Below are positions 26,543 through 36,296 of a DNA stretch of 64,000 nt, one piece after another (within the stretch, counting starts at the first letter, position 1; each line of letters opens with the position of its first letter). Under the pieces are notes generated by a model. It searched no databases, was not told where the DNA came from, and saw only the letters and a program-made list of their open reading frames with translations. The position numbers and the translations under genes were made by a program. Source of the stretch: Xanthobacteraceae bacterium (lineage in GTDB: Bacteria > Pseudomonadota > Alphaproteobacteria > Rhizobiales > Xanthobacteraceae); NCBI GenBank assembly GCA_028290465.1, contig JAQGJU010000055.1, positions 23,123 through 87,122 on the forward strand, written 5' to 3'.

Positions 26543-26821
26543 ATGTCGAGATCGGCAACCTGGGTTCTGGCCACGGCCCTGCTGGCCTTTGCGGTGCCGG
26601 CCGGGGCGCAGCAACCGGCTTCGGGAACCGGAGTTTCCGCCCGCGGGTCGGACGTGTCGGCGCAGCAGCGGCCGCGAACGCGGCTGCGGGTCACGCCGCT
26701 GCGGCGCGCGCCGCTCGACCAGCGGGCCTATCGGCAATGCCAGGACTGGTACGAGACCGAGTACCGGCCGAGCGGTACCGTAATCGTGCCGAAGATGCGC
26801 TGCTGGTGGGTGCGCGGTTAG
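26543..26821 (+). CDS. Small secreted basic protein
   Basis: 92 residues. Signal peptide SATWVLATALLAFAVPAGAQ is followed by an Arg-rich linker and a short conserved-looking end (YRQCQDWYETEYRPSGTVIV, then PKMRCWWV) with two Cys that could pair. I do not recognise a family. GGGGGAAGTC precedes the ATG. It may be co-transcribed with the upstream fusion enzyme, 66 bp away. Confidence 0.72.
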   Translation: MSRSATWVLATALLAFAVPAGAQQPASGTGVSARGSDVSAQQRPRTRLRVTPLRRAPLDQRAYRQCQDWYETEYRPSGTVIVPKMRCWWVRG

Positions 26822-26941
26822 GCATAATCCGGAAAAAGCCATCCGTCGGACTAGCCACTGGCCGATTTTCGGAACGATGATGCCTTGACGGCATTCGAAT
26901 CCCGGGTCGGCGTTCGGTGCGTGCCGGCGATGGAGAAGGTC

Positions 26942-27274
26942 ATGCGTCACGTATTGATGGGCTCGTGCGTCGCGGCGCTGTTCGGCGGGATGGTGTTGGC
27001 CGTGCCGGCCACGGCTCAGGCGCACGGTCCAGCCGGCATCGTTGTCAGCGACGTGGTCGGTTCGATCCGGCGTGATGTCGGTCCGAAACAGGTCTGCGAC
27101 TGTCGTCCGGTTCGCAAGGTGCGGACGGTTCGAAAGGTCCGGCGCGTGTACCGGACCCACACATATGCGTTCTATCCGCGCCCGGTCTGGGGACCGGTGC
27201 ACTATTACGTCGAGCCGCCGCCGCGCCAGCCGCTGTTTCCGTACGAACCGTTCCTGCCGCCGCGCTATTGGTAG
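26942..27274 (+). CDS. Small secreted protein, Pro/Arg/Tyr-rich
   Basis: 110 residues. A signal peptide (RHVLMGSCVAALFGGMVLA, cut near ATAQA) is followed by two Arg-Lys-Val repeats (VRKVRTVRKVRRVYRTHTY), a WGPVHYYVEPPPRQP segment and a C-terminal PPRYW. No domain is recognised. The ATG at 26942 is taken because GGAG lies 8 bases upstream; an in-frame ATG at 26930 is possible. It ends close to a strong bidirectional terminator shared with leuC. Confidence 0.7.
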   Translation: MRHVLMGSCVAALFGGMVLAVPATAQAHGPAGIVVSDVVGSIRRDVGPKQVCDCRPVRKVRTVRKVRRVYRTHTYAFYPRPVWGPVHYYVEPPPRQPLFPYEPFLPPRYW

Positions 27275-27284
27275 GCTCAAAAGA

Positions 27285-27312
27285 AAAAGGCCCGCTCCGA
27301 AGCGGGCCTTTT
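27285..27312. terminator. Bidirectional Rho-independent terminator
   Basis: Perfect 12-bp stem AAAAGGCCCGCT / AGCGGGCCTTTT with loop CCGA. T-runs follow in both directions, so it ends both the secreted-protein gene and the convergent leuC. Confidence 0.92.
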
Positions 27313-27336
27313 GTTTTTGGTTGGTGGTTTTAGCGC

Positions 27337-28740
27337 TCAGCGCCACTCACGAATATCGACGAAGTGGCCGGCGATCGCCGCCGCCGCCGCCATCGCGGGG
27401 GACACCAGGTGCGTACGTCCCTTGTAGCCCTGGCGGCCTTCGAAATTGCGGTTCGAGGTCGAGGCGCAACGCTCGCCAGGGCTCAGCTTGTCCGGGTTCA
27501 TGGCGAGGCACATCGAGCAGCCCGGCTCGCGCCAGTCGAAGCCGGCGGCCTTGAAGATCTTGTCGAGGCCTTCGGCCTCGGCCATTTCCTTCACCAAGCC
27601 GGAGCCCGGCACGATCATCGCGTTCAGATTGGCATTGACCTGCTTGCCGGCGACGACCTTTGCGACTTCGCGCAGATCCTCGATGCGGCCATTGGTGCAG
27701 GAGCCGATGAATATCCGGTCGAGCTTGATGTCGGTGATCTTCTCGCCGCCCGACAGGCCCATATATTCGAGCGAGCGCACGGCCGCGGCGCGCTTGCTCT
27801 CATCCAGGATCTCGGCCGGCACCGGCACCCGGCCGCTGACCGTGATCACCTGCTCGGGGCTGGTGCCCCAGGTGACCAGCGGCGGCAGCTTGGCGGCGTC
27901 GAGCCGGATTTCGCGGTCGAAGAACGCGCCCTCGTCGGTTTGCAAGGTTTCCCAATAGCGCATCGCCTGGTCCCAGGCGGCGCCCTTCGGGGCTTTCGGC
28001 TTGTCCTTCAGATACGCATAGGTCTTGTCGTCCGGCGCGATGAAGCCGGCCTTGGCGCCGCCCTCGACCGACATGTTGCAGATCGTCATGCGGACTTCCT
28101 TCGAGACCGAGCGGATCGCCTCGCCGGCATATTCCAGCGCATAGCCGGTGCCGCCGGCGGTGCCGATCTCGCCGATGATCGCCAGGATGATGTCTTTTGC
28201 GGTGACGTTCGGCGGCAACTGGCCGTCGACCACGGCGCGCATGTTCTTCGACTTGGTCTGGATCAGCGTCTGCGTCGCCAGCACATGCTCGACCTCGGAG
28301 GTGCCGATGCCGTAGGCCAGCGCGCCGAATGCGCCATGCGTCGCGGTGTGGCTGTCGCCGCACACGATGGTGGTGCCGGGCAGGGTGAAGCCCTGCTCCG
28401 GGCCGATGATGTGGCAGATGCCCTGGCGCTTATCGAACTCGTCGAAATACTCGACGCCGAAGTCACGCGCGTTCTGGGCCAGTGCTTCGATCTGAATCGT
28501 GCTTTCAGGATCCGGATTGGGCTTGGAGCGGTCTGACGTCGGCACGTTGTGGTCGACCACGGCGAGGGTCTTCTCCGGCGCGTGGACCTTGCGGCCGGTC
28601 ATGCGCAGGCCTTCGAAGGCTTGCGGCGAGGTGACCTCATGGACGATATGCCGGTCGATATACAGGAGGCAGGTGCCGTCAGGCTGTTGATCGACCAGAT
28701 GGTCGTCCCACATCTTGTCGTAGAGGGTGCGCGGCTGCAT
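27337..28740 (-). CDS. leuC: 3-isopropylmalate dehydratase large subunit
   Basis: 467-residue [4Fe-4S] dehydratase that isomerises isopropylmalate in leucine synthesis together with LeuD. Motifs: [19 protein letters not shown] (about 125-145), the cluster Cys in [13 protein letters not shown] (near 345) and [13 protein letters not shown] (two Cys near 405-408), and [19 protein letters not shown]. The ATG at 28740 begins [17 protein letters not shown], as in relatives. It is the last gene of a leftward run from ffh. Confidence 0.96.
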   Translation of the reverse strand: MQPRTLYDKMWDDHLVDQQPDGTCLLYIDRHIVHEVTSPQAFEGLRMTGRKVHAPEKTLAVVDHNVPTSDRSKPNPDPESTIQIEALAQNARDFGVEYFDEFDKRQGICHIIGPEQGFTLPGTTIVCGDSHTATHGAFGALAYGIGTSEVEHVLATQTLIQTKSKNMRAVVDGQLPPNVTAKDIILAIIGEIGTAGGTGYALEYAGEAIRSVSKEVRMTICNMSVEGGAKAGFIAPDDKTYAYLKDKPKAPKGAAWDQAMRYWETLQTDEGAFFDREIRLDAAKLPPLVTWGTSPEQVITVSGRVPVPAEILDESKRAAAVRSLEYMGLSGGEKITDIKLDRIFIGSCTNGRIEDLREVAKVVAGKQVNANLNAMIVPGSGLVKEMAEAEGLDKIFKAAGFDWREPGCSMCLAMNPDKLSPGERCASTSNRNFEGRQGYKGRTHLVSPAMAAAAAIAGHFVDIREWR

Positions 28741-28818
28741 GGCGTGTTCTCGTCTTGAAACGGAAGGGGAAATCGGTTCGGTGCGCGGCGCCTCTAAGCG
28801 CGGCACAGGATGGCCGGT

Positions 28819-28992
28819 TTAGCGGCCGGGGGTAAGGCCGGCCAGGATCGCGGTCGTAAGCCGGCCGAAGAACCGCCACGGCAGCCGCTCGCGGTCCGCC
28901 AGGATGATGGCACGCGCCGGCGGGTGTGCGGGAATCCGGGCCGGCCCGGCCGCCCATTGAGATTCCAGCTTTGCGGGTCGCCGTTCGTTCAT
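28819..28992 (-). CDS. Small ORF between rplS and leuC, hypothetical
   Basis: 57 codons from the ATG at 28992 to TAA at 28819, encoding MNERRPAKLESQWAAGPARI and ending AGLTPGR. It is basic and without a signal peptide. It fits the orientation and spacing of the leftward run but has no recognised family and no strong ribosome site. It could be noise in GC-rich DNA. Confidence 0.35.
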   Translation of the reverse strand: MNERRPAKLESQWAAGPARIPAHPPARAIILADRERLPWRFFGRLTTAILAGLTPGR

Positions 28993-29188
28993 GGCTATTC
29001 TGTAGCAAATCCAAACTGGCCCGACAACGCGTTCAACCGCAGACCACTGCTGTCTTCATATGGGAGGCCGGTTAAGACCTCACAACTGGGTGCGCAGTTC
29101 CCACAATTCCGGGACGAACGAGCGGTCGAGCGCGGTCTTGAGGTAGCCGACGCCGGACGAGCGCTGGTGCCGCGCTTGTTGAAATGCG

Positions 29189-29216
29189 AAAGGCGCGCCC
29201 TCTCGGACGCGCCTTT
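29189..29216 (-). terminator. Probable terminator of rplS
   Basis: Stem AAAGGCGCG / CGCGCCTTT with a 10-base loop. Read leftward it ends in CCTTTCGCATTT. It sits about 30 bp after the rplS stop. Confidence 0.6.
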
Positions 29217-29247
29217 GCAAATTCAGTCTCAACGTCGAAGGTCGAAA

Positions 29248-29628
29248 TTACTCAGCGGCTTCGACGTGCTTGTCCTGCTTCTCGAGAATGCGCGCCGACT
29301 TACCGCGCAGGCCGCGCAGATAATACAGCTTGGCGCGACGCACCTTGCCGCGGCGCACGATCTTGATCGACTCGAGCATCGGCGAGTACAGCGGGAACAC
29401 GCGCTCGACGCCTTCGCCGTACGAAATCTTGCGCACCGTGAAGCTCTGGTTGAAGCCGGCGCCCGTGCGCGCGATGCAGACGCCTTCATAGGCCTGCACG
29501 CGGCTGCGCTCGCCTTCGACGACGCGCACATTGACGATCACGGTATCGCCCGGCGCGAAGTCGGGGATTTCCTTGCCTTCGGTAAGCTTGGTGATCTGCT
29601 CGGCTTCGAGCTGCTTGATCAGGTTCAT
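29248..29628 (-). CDS. rplS: 50S ribosomal protein L19
   Basis: 126-residue ribosomal protein at the 30S-50S interface. The sequence [21 protein letters not shown], then [27 protein letters not shown] and [35 protein letters not shown] are diagnostic. The start is the ATG at 29628; the frame extends a little upstream. It is the last member of the ffh-rpsP-rimM-trmD-rplS series. Confidence 0.97.
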   Translation of the reverse strand: MNLIKQLEAEQITKLTEGKEIPDFAPGDTVIVNVRVVEGERSRVQAYEGVCIARTGAGFNQSFTVRKISYGEGVERVFPLYSPMLESIKIVRRGKVRRAKLYYLRGLRGKSARILEKQDKHVEAAE

Positions 29629-29724
29629 GGCGAAGTCTCCGTCGGCAGCGCCAGCTACGGGGGCGCGCATTATTCCGGTCCTGGAAAGGGTCGGCGCAGC
29701 TTCTACGACAAAGATTGGGCTTTG

Positions 29725-30441
29725 TCACCCTTCCGGCGCGGGTTTTCGGGACTTTGCCAGATAGGACGCCCAGAGGTCCGGCCGGCGCTCGCGTGTTAAC
29801 TTTTCGGCCTGTTCCCGGCGCCAGCGGCCGACCTTGGCGTGGTCGCCGGACACCAGCACCTCCGGGATCGTCAGGCCCTCGAATTCGGCCGGCCGGGTGT
29901 AATGCGGGTATTCCAGCAGCCCGGCCGCGAAGCTTTCCTCCAGGCCGGAGGCCTCCTTGCCCATGACGCCCGGCAGCAGGCGCACGCAGGCATCGATCAG
30001 CACCAGGGCGCCGATTTCGCCGCCGGACAGCACATAGTCCCCGATCGACACTTCGGTCAGGCCGCGCGCCGCGATGGTCCGCTCGTCGACGCCCTCGAAC
30101 CGGCCGCACAGGATGACGGCGCCGGGGCCTTCGGCCAGTGCCTGGACGCGAGATTGCGTGAGCGGCATGCCGCGCGGGCTCATCAGCAGGCGCGGCCGGG
30201 GATCGCCTTCCGGCGCCACGGCGTCGATGGCCCGGGCCAGCACATCCGCCCGCATCACCATGCCGGGGCCGCCGCCGGCCGGCGTGTCGTCGACCGAGCG
30301 ATGCTTGTCGGTGGCTTGGGCCCGGATATCGGTCGGCTCCAGCGCCCACAGGCCGGCATGGAGAGCCTTGCCGGCCAGACTTTGTCCCAACGGTCCTGGA
30401 AACATGTCCGGGAACAGGGTGAGCACGCTGACGCGCCACAT
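29725..30441 (-). CDS. trmD: tRNA (guanine-N1)-methyltransferase
   Basis: 238-residue SPOUT enzyme that makes m1G37 in tRNA and prevents +1 frameshifting. Motifs: [19 protein letters not shown], the knot regions [28 protein letters not shown] and [22 protein letters not shown]. The frame opens at 30462 in an ATG supplied by repeat copy 5 (MLKQNKH), but MWRVSV at 30441 is the start seen in relatives. Neither has a strong ribosome site. The repeat separates it from rimM. Confidence 0.94.
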   Translation of the reverse strand: MWRVSVLTLFPDMFPGPLGQSLAGKALHAGLWALEPTDIRAQATDKHRSVDDTPAGGGPGMVMRADVLARAIDAVAPEGDPRPRLLMSPRGMPLTQSRVQALAEGPGAVILCGRFEGVDERTIAARGLTEVSIGDYVLSGGEIGALVLIDACVRLLPGVMGKEASGLEESFAAGLLEYPHYTRPAEFEGLTIPEVLVSGDHAKVGRWRREQAEKLTRERRPDLWASYLAKSRKPAPEG

Positions 30442-30457
30442 GTGTTTGTTTTGTTTG

Positions 30458-30533
30458 AGCATGATCTTTTCCGAAAACCGGTTCCCACCCTCGGATCAAG
30501 TCCGAGGGCATGCTTTTCAAGATCAGGCTCTAC
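30458..30533. repeat. Palindromic extragenic repeat, long form (copy 5)
   Basis: 76 bp starting GAGCATGATCTTTTCCGAAA, with the middle insert GGATCAAGTCCGAGGGCATG, ending CAAGATCAGGCTCTA. It lies within the operon between rimM and trmD. Its right end contains the TAG stop of rimM, and its left end provides an upstream in-frame ATG for trmD. Confidence 0.88.
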
Positions 30534-31090
30534 CGGGTCGTGTCCGACCGCTGGGGCGGCGTGTCGTCTCGGGCTTCGCCGGTCGTGAGGCTGCCTTCCG
30601 GTGGATCGATCACGATGCGGCCATTGGCGATGTCGACCACCGGCACCACGGCCATCGAGAACGGCAGCATGACGGTCAGTCCGCCGGTCTTCAGCCGTAT
30701 CTCAATGATCTCGCCGGCGCCGAAATTATGGATCGCCACCACGATGCCGATGTCGGCGTTGTCCTTGTCGACCACCGCAAGGCCGACCAGGTCGGCATGA
30801 TAGAACGTGTCATCGTCCTCGGTCGCCGGCAGGCGTTCGCGCGGCACATAGAGCCGCAGGTTGGTCAGCGTCTCGGCCACATTGCGGTCGGCGACGCCGG
30901 TAAGTCGCGCCACGAGATGATCGCTGGCCGCACGCACGGTTTCGATTTTGAAGCTGCGCTTGCCGTCCTCGGTCTCCAACGCGCCATAGCGGGCGACCGC
31001 CAGCGGGTCGGTTGTGAACGACCACAGCCGAACCTCGCCCCGCACGCCATGAGGTGCGCCGATCTGAGCCACGCAGATGCGATCTGGCAC
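30530..31090 (-). CDS. rimM: Ribosome maturation factor
   Basis: 186-residue factor that binds S19 and assists 30S maturation. N-terminal RimM fold with [22 protein letters not shown]-terminal PRC barrel with [22 protein letters not shown] and [26 protein letters not shown]. It starts with GTG at 31090, preceded by GAGGGTGAC. The C-terminal tail after [10 protein letters not shown] is short and variable, ending at a stop provided by repeat copy 5. Confidence 0.94.
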   Translation of the reverse strand: MPDRICVAQIGAPHGVRGEVRLWSFTTDPLAVARYGALETEDGKRSFKIETVRAASDHLVARLTGVADRNVAETLTNLRLYVPRERLPATEDDDTFYHADLVGLAVVDKDNADIGIVVAIHNFGAGEIIEIRLKTGGLTVMLPFSMAVVPVVDIANGRIVIDPPEGSLTTGEARDDTPPQRSDTTR

Positions 31091-31180
31091 GTCACCCTCA
31101 GCTCAAGAAGTGGAGCGTGGCCCGGTCGACGACCGGGACACTCTCGGATTGTAGCATCAACGCGACAGGTCGGCCGAGGT

Positions 31181-31609
31181 TCAGCCGGCCGCCGCGGCGG
31201 CGTCGGCCTTCGCCTTGGCCTTCTTCTCGTTTTCCTTGGCGGTCGCGAGGGCCTTGGCGGCCGACTTCAGAGCGGCGGCGTCCTTCGCCTTCTGCTCGGC
31301 CATCGCCTTGCGCTCCTTGCGGGGCAGCGCGCGTTCCGGGTTGTTCGGCTGCTCGCGCTTGGCGACGCCGGCGGCGTCGAGGAAGCGCAGCACGCGATCG
31401 GTCGGAGTCGCGCCCTTGGCCATCCAGGTCTTGACCTTGTCGAGGTCGAGCCGGAGCCGCTCGGTGTTTTCCTTCGGCAGCAGCGGATTGAAAAAGCCGA
31501 GGCGCTCGATGAAGCGGCCGTCGCGCGGCGCGCGGGCGTCCGCGATGACGATGTGATAAACCGGACGCTTCTTGGTGCCGGCGCGGGCGAGGCGGATTTT
31601 CAGGGACAT
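31181..31609 (-). CDS. rpsP: 30S ribosomal protein S16, with Lys/Ala-rich tail
   Basis: 142 residues. The S16 core ([34 protein letters not shown], then [13 protein letters not shown]) spans about residues 1-85. The rest is a Lys/Ala-rich extension ([20 protein letters not shown] ...) longer than in E. coli (82 residues), as is common in alphaproteobacteria. The ATG at 31609 begins MSLKIR. Confidence 0.96.
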   Translation of the reverse strand: MSLKIRLARAGTKKRPVYHIVIADARAPRDGRFIERLGFFNPLLPKENTERLRLDLDKVKTWMAKGATPTDRVLRFLDAAGVAKREQPNNPERALPRKERKAMAEQKAKDAAALKSAAKALATAKENEKKAKAKADAAAAAG

Positions 31610-31670
31610 CTTAATTCCTTTCGTAGGATTGGCTTGTTCGTGTGTTTGCGTGTTGGTGTGATCGGTTGGG

Positions 31671-33233
31671 TTATTTCTTTTTGCCGAAGCCCGGCAGGCT
31701 GCCAAGGCCTGGCGGGCGACCGCCAAGACCCGGCATTCCGGGAAATTTCGCCGGCATCCCCGGCATGGTCGGCGGCAGACCGGATGCGCCCGGAAAGCCC
31801 GGCGGCAAAGTCCCCGGCGGAGAACCCGGAATACCGCCCGGCATCTGCTGGGCGAGCTTGGCCATGTCTTCCGGCGACGGCGCGCCGCCGCCGAAACCCA
31901 TCATCTGGGCGAGGCCGGCCATCGGGCCGCGCTTGGCGCCGCCCATGGCCTTCATCATGTCGGCCATCTGCCGGTGCATCTTCAGCAGTCGGTTGATGTC
32001 CTCGGGCTTGGTGCCGGAGCCGGCCGCGATGCGCTTCTTGCGGCTGGCCTTCAGGAGGTCGGGAACGCGGCGCTCCTTCGGGGTCATCGAATCGATGATC
32101 GCCATCTGGCGCTTGAGCACGCGCTCGTCGAGATTGGCCGACGCCAACTGACTCTTCATTTTGGCCATGCCAGGCATCATGCCCATCAGGCCGGCCATGC
32201 CGCCCATGCTCTGCATCTGGGCCAACTGGCTGCGCAGATCGCTCAGGTCGAACGCGCCCTTGCGCATCTTCTCGGCGACCCGCATCGCATGCTCGGCGTC
32301 GATGGTGGCGGCGGCCTTCTCGACCAGCGAGATGATGTCGCCCATGCCGAGGATACGGTCGGCGATGCGCTGCGGATGAAAATCCTCCAGCGCGTCCATT
32401 TTTTCGCCGGTGCCGATCAGCTTGATCGGTTTGCCGGTGACGGCGCGCATCGAAAGTGCAGCGCCGCCGCGGCCATCGCCGTCGACGCGGGTCAGCACGA
32501 TGCCGGTGAGACCGACGCGCTGGTCGAAGGCGCGCGCCAAATTAACGGCGTCCTGGCCGGTCAGGCTGTCGGCGACCAGCAGGATTTCATGCGGATTGGC
32601 GGCGGCCTTGATCTCGGCTGCTTCCGCCATCATGGCGTCGTCGAGCGTGGTGCGGCCGGCGGTGTCGAGCAGCACCACGTCGTAGCCGCCAAGCCGCCCG
32701 GCTTCCAACGCGCGCCGCGCGATCTGCGGCGGCTGCTGACCTTCGACGATCGGCAGGGTGTCGACCTCGACCTGCCGGCCGAGCACCGCGAGCTGCTCCA
32801 TCGCGGCCGGGCGGCGCACGTCGAGCGAGGCCATCAGCACCTTGCGGCGCATCTGCTGCGACAGGCGACGGGCGAGTTTGGCCGTGGTGGTGGTCTTACC
32901 GGAGCCTTGCAGGCCGACCATCATCACGGCGACCGGGGCCGGCGCATCGAGATTGATCGGATCGGCGCTGGCGCCCAGCATCGCGATCAACTGGTCGTGG
33001 ACGATCTTGACGACCATCTGGCCGGGCGTGACCGACTTGATGACGGTGGCGCCGACCGCGTGCTTGCGGACTTCGTCGATGAAGCTGTGCACCACTTCGA
33101 GCGCTACGTCGGCCTCGAGCAGTGCGCGCCGCACCTCGCGCAGCGCCGCATCGACGTCGGCTTCAGAGAGCGCGCCGCGCCGCGTCAGGCGGTCCAGAAT
33201 GCCGCCAAGCTTTTCCGACAGGCTTTCGAACAT
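31671..33233 (-). CDS. ffh: Signal recognition particle protein Ffh
   Basis: 520-residue SRP GTPase that binds signal peptides and 4.5S RNA and docks with FtsY. N domain about 1-90; G domain with [18 protein letters not shown] (P-loop near 107), [18 protein letters not shown] and [14 protein letters not shown]; Met-rich M domain from about 320. A Gly/Pro/Met-rich tail ([19 protein letters not shown]) of about 70 residues follows. It is the first gene of the leftward ribosomal-assembly run. FtsY is encoded at 53819. Confidence 0.97.
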   Translation of the reverse strand: MFESLSEKLGGILDRLTRRGALSEADVDAALREVRRALLEADVALEVVHSFIDEVRKHAVGATVIKSVTPGQMVVKIVHDQLIAMLGASADPINLDAPAPVAVMMVGLQGSGKTTTTAKLARRLSQQMRRKVLMASLDVRRPAAMEQLAVLGRQVEVDTLPIVEGQQPPQIARRALEAGRLGGYDVVLLDTAGRTTLDDAMMAEAAEIKAAANPHEILLVADSLTGQDAVNLARAFDQRVGLTGIVLTRVDGDGRGGAALSMRAVTGKPIKLIGTGEKMDALEDFHPQRIADRILGMGDIISLVEKAAATIDAEHAMRVAEKMRKGAFDLSDLRSQLAQMQSMGGMAGLMGMMPGMAKMKSQLASANLDERVLKRQMAIIDSMTPKERRVPDLLKASRKKRIAAGSGTKPEDINRLLKMHRQMADMMKAMGGAKRGPMAGLAQMMGFGGGAPSPEDMAKLAQQMPGGIPGSPPGTLPPGFPGASGLPPTMPGMPAKFPGMPGLGGRPPGLGSLPGFGKKK

Positions 33234-33619
33234 GGTCCCAAGCAGTTTTGCGCCCGAGGGCGCATGGCGCTGTCGGGCGGGAGCCTCCGGTCTCTCGGAC
33301 CGGTCGGCGGGTCAGCATTCAAGTCTCTTGCGAGATTGGCGCGGAAACTAGGGACCGGCCGGCATCAAGTCAAGACAAGCCGGACGGGCCTGAGCGGGCA
33401 GGTGTTTAGCTCGCATAAGAAATCGGCCAAAGTTCCACTTTAGAGTTAATTCAGTAAGATTGTCCGACTGCAAGGTATATACGTATTTGACAGTCTGGCG
33501 CCCGGCCGCGAGGTTGGGTTACCTCCTTTTTAGTGGCCTTTGTGCGGTGTCTGCCCGCACGCGCCATGCTCTGTACGGCAGCGGTCATGCCGTCATCGGG
33601 CCGCGACCCAGGTAGGTGT
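33234..33619. other. Divergent promoter region of ffh and a sensor kinase
   Basis: About 385 bp without a convincing gene. The segment 33420-33500 is notably AT-rich and contains GGTATATACG and TTGACA at 33488; it probably holds divergent promoters. No operator symmetry is evident. The kinase frame opens at 33533, but residues before 33620 look non-coding. Confidence 0.5.
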
Positions 33620-36217
33620 ATGTTCCGTTACGCTCATGCGGTTCTGGCCATGAAGGCTGGCGTGGCGGCCTGCCGCGGACACCGCGCGCGCCATTGGATC
33701 GCGGCGGCGACGGGCGTGCTGTTGGCGGCTCTGATGGCGGCCCATCTGGCCATCGCGGCCGACAAGCCGGCCTGGCTCAATCAAGCAGAATGGAACTTCG
33801 TCCAGCAGCAGAATGCGATCAGGATCGCGCCGGATCCGGCATTTCCGCCGGTCGAGGAAATCGACCTGCAAGGCGTCTATCGCGGCATCGCGGCCGACTA
33901 TGTCCACCTGCTCGAAGCCAAGCTGAACATCCGCTTTTCCGTGGTCAATCTGAAAAATTGGGACGCGGTGCTGGACGCCGCGCGGGCGCGTCAGGTCGAT
34001 CTACTGCCGGCCGCCGCCAATACGCCGAAGCGCCACGAGTTCCTGCTGTTCTCCAGCCCGCATCTGGTGCTGCCGGGCGTCATCATGGTGCGCAACGACA
34101 CGACCGGCGATCTCGGCCTGAAAGATCTGTACGGCAAGAAGGTCGCGGTGGTCTCCGGCTATCTCTGGCAGGAGTTTCTCGAAACCGACCACAAAGAGAT
34201 TCAGATCGTGCCGGTGCCGAACCTGACGGCCGGCCTGCAGATGGTGTCGCTCGGCACCGCCGACGCAGTGATCGAGGCGCTGCCGATCGCGATCCATTTC
34301 ATCGAGCGGTCCGGCATCAGCAATCTGCGCGTCGCCGGCGAGACCGGATATTTCACCCGCCTGTCATTCGCGACCCGAAAAGACTGGCCGCTGCTCGACA
34401 GCGTGATTGAAAAGACCCTGGCGCAGATCACGCCGGCGGAAAAACGCGCGATCCTTAACAAGTGGATCAGCCTGAGGGCGCAGGCCGAGTTTCCCTGGCA
34501 GGCGTTCTGGCAGATCGTCGCCGTCATTCTGTTCGCGGTGGCGCTTCTGCTGGGGCTGGCGCTGATATGGATTCGGTCGTTACGCCATCAGGTCAAGGCG
34601 CGCACCGCGGTCCTCGACCGGCAGACCGAACGGCTGCGCGAGAGCGAGGAGCGGCTGCGCGACTTCGCCGAGGCGCCGTCCGACTGGTTCTATGAATTCA
34701 ACGAGAGCCTTGAAGTCACCTATGTATCGCCAAATTTTACCAAGGTGACCGGGGTGGATGTCACCCATGTGCTCGGCCGGACTTGCACCGACTTGATCAG
34801 TTCTACATTCGGCAAGACCACGATCGAGCAGCACAAGGAGGCCTTGCGGCGCCGCTTGCCGTTTCGCGATTTCGAATTCGAGATCGCCGTGCCGGACCGT
34901 CCGCCTCTGTCGGTATCGGTCAGCGCCAAGCCGGTGTTCGACGATGCGGGCACTTTCATCGGATATCGCGGCACCGGCACCGACGTGGCCGAGAAGCGTC
35001 GGCTCCAGGCGGCGGTCAGCATTGCCGAGGCCCGGGCCCACGAAGCCCAAAAGATGGAAGCGATCGGCCAGATGACGGGCGGCATCGCCCACGACTTCAA
35101 CAATCTGCTGCAGGTCATCCTCGGCAATGCCGATTTCCTGGAAACGGAAAGCTCTCCGGGGACGGAGAGCCATAGCGCGGCTCAGCAGATCCGGCTGGCC
35201 AGCGAGCGCGCGGCGCGGCTGACACAGCATCTGCTGGCCTTCGCCCGGCGCCAGCCGTTGCAACCGGCGCCGATGAATCTCGTCGAGGTGGTTGGATCGC
35301 TGCGTCCGCTGCTGGCGCGGGTTCTCGGCGAAGCGATCGAATTGCGCTGCGAGCTTCCGACCAATCCGATCAACGCGATCGCCGACCGCGCGCAGGTGGA
35401 AAGCGCCTTGATCAATCTGGCGCTCAATGCGCGCGATGCGATGCCGGGCGGTGGCGTAGTGACAGTCGCGATCGACGTGATCGATTGTGATGCCGCAGTG
35501 GCGGCGGGCTCCGACTTGGCGCCAGGCGCTTATGCGAGGTTGCGGGTGTCCGATACCGGCACCGGCATGGCGCCCGACGTGAAGGAGAAGGCGTTCGATC
35601 CGTTCTTTACGACCAAGGATGTGGGTAAAGGCTCCGGGCTCGGTCTGAGTATGGTGTTCGGCTTTGCCAAGCAGTCCGGCGGCACGGTTGAGTTGGACAG
35701 CGTGCCGGGGAGCGGCACGACATTGACCATCTTGTTGCCGCGGACCCAGGTCGCGGTCGCGATCGAGCCGGCACCGAAGCTCGAGGAACCGCCGCCGGCC
35801 CCGGGCCCGGTCACGGTTCTGGTGGTCGAGGACGATCCGCTGGTGCGCACGCAGGTCGTTCTGTCGATCCGCTCGCTGGGCTACGAAGCGATCGCGGTCG
35901 AGAACGGTCCGGCAGCACTCGCCGAACTGGCGCAGGGCCGTAAGGTCGATCTGCTGTTCACCGACATCGTGATGCCGGGCGGCATGACCGGCCACGATCT
36001 GGCCGTCAAGGCCAGCGCGGCGCGGCCGGGCCTGCGGATGTTGTTCACGTCCGGCTTTCCAGACAGCGCTGCCACGCAGAAGCGGCTCGATGCGTCCGTC
36101 CGGCTGCTGGCCAAGCCCTATCGGCGCGCCGATCTGGCACGCGCGTTGCTCGATGTTCTGGAAGGGCAGCATCCGGACAATATCCGGGTTCCGCCGCCGG
36201 CGGCGTCGAACGGTTGA
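33620..36217 (+). CDS. Hybrid sensor histidine kinase with periplasmic binding-protein sensor
   Basis: About 865 residues. In order: N-terminal signal/anchor; a bacterial extracellular solute-binding (SBP_bac_3) sensor at about 45-280 (FVQQQNAIRIAPDPAFPPVEE, DLYGKKVAVVSGYLWQEF); a membrane helix at about 300-320; PAS at about 345-465; HisKA with GGIAHDFNNLLQVI (His phospho-acceptor); HATPase with NLALNARDAMPGGG, GTGMAPDV and GLGLSMVFGF; and a C-terminal receiver with LLFTDIVMPGG (Asp) and LAKPYRR. The likely ligand is an amino acid-like solute. The start at 33620 has AGGTAGG upstream. No dedicated response regulator is nearby. Confidence 0.9.
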   Translation: MFRYAHAVLAMKAGVAACRGHRARHWIAAATGVLLAALMAAHLAIAADKPAWLNQAEWNFVQQQNAIRIAPDPAFPPVEEIDLQGVYRGIAADYVHLLEAKLNIRFSVVNLKNWDAVLDAARARQVDLLPAAANTPKRHEFLLFSSPHLVLPGVIMVRNDTTGDLGLKDLYGKKVAVVSGYLWQEFLETDHKEIQIVPVPNLTAGLQMVSLGTADAVIEALPIAIHFIERSGISNLRVAGETGYFTRLSFATRKDWPLLDSVIEKTLAQITPAEKRAILNKWISLRAQAEFPWQAFWQIVAVILFAVALLLGLALIWIRSLRHQVKARTAVLDRQTERLRESEERLRDFAEAPSDWFYEFNESLEVTYVSPNFTKVTGVDVTHVLGRTCTDLISSTFGKTTIEQHKEALRRRLPFRDFEFEIAVPDRPPLSVSVSAKPVFDDAGTFIGYRGTGTDVAEKRRLQAAVSIAEARAHEAQKMEAIGQMTGGIAHDFNNLLQVILGNADFLETESSPGTESHSAAQQIRLASERAARLTQHLLAFARRQPLQPAPMNLVEVVGSLRPLLARVLGEAIELRCELPTNPINAIADRAQVESALINLALNARDAMPGGGVVTVAIDVIDCDAAVAAGSDLAPGAYARLRVSDTGTGMAPDVKEKAFDPFFTTKDVGKGSGLGLSMVFGFAKQSGGTVELDSVPGSGTTLTILLPRTQVAVAIEPAPKLEEPPPAPGPVTVLVVEDDPLVRTQVVLSIRSLGYEAIAVENGPAALAELAQGRKVDLLFTDIVMPGGMTGHDLAVKASAARPGLRMLFTSGFPDSAATQKRLDASVRLLAKPYRRADLARALLDVLEGQHPDNIRVPPPAASNG

Positions 36218-36296
36218 TTTGACACGCGCTTGATCATCGGTTGGATTCCGCTCATTGAGGCGGGAGGATATCTCACCTGACGGTGATGAGGTCACG

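Noticed and set aside
26820..26885. Seventh repeat copy
   Set aside because: It shares CATAATCCGGAAAA and GATTTTCGGAACGATGATG pieces but is too divergent to list as a copy with confidence.
29540..30520. 344-codon leftward frame across trmD and rplS
   Set aside because: Overlaps both real genes in another frame and has no domain.
33520..33535. GGGTTACCTCCTTTTTAG, resembling the 3' end of 16S rRNA
   Set aside because: Only a dozen bases match; there is no rRNA context. Taken as chance.
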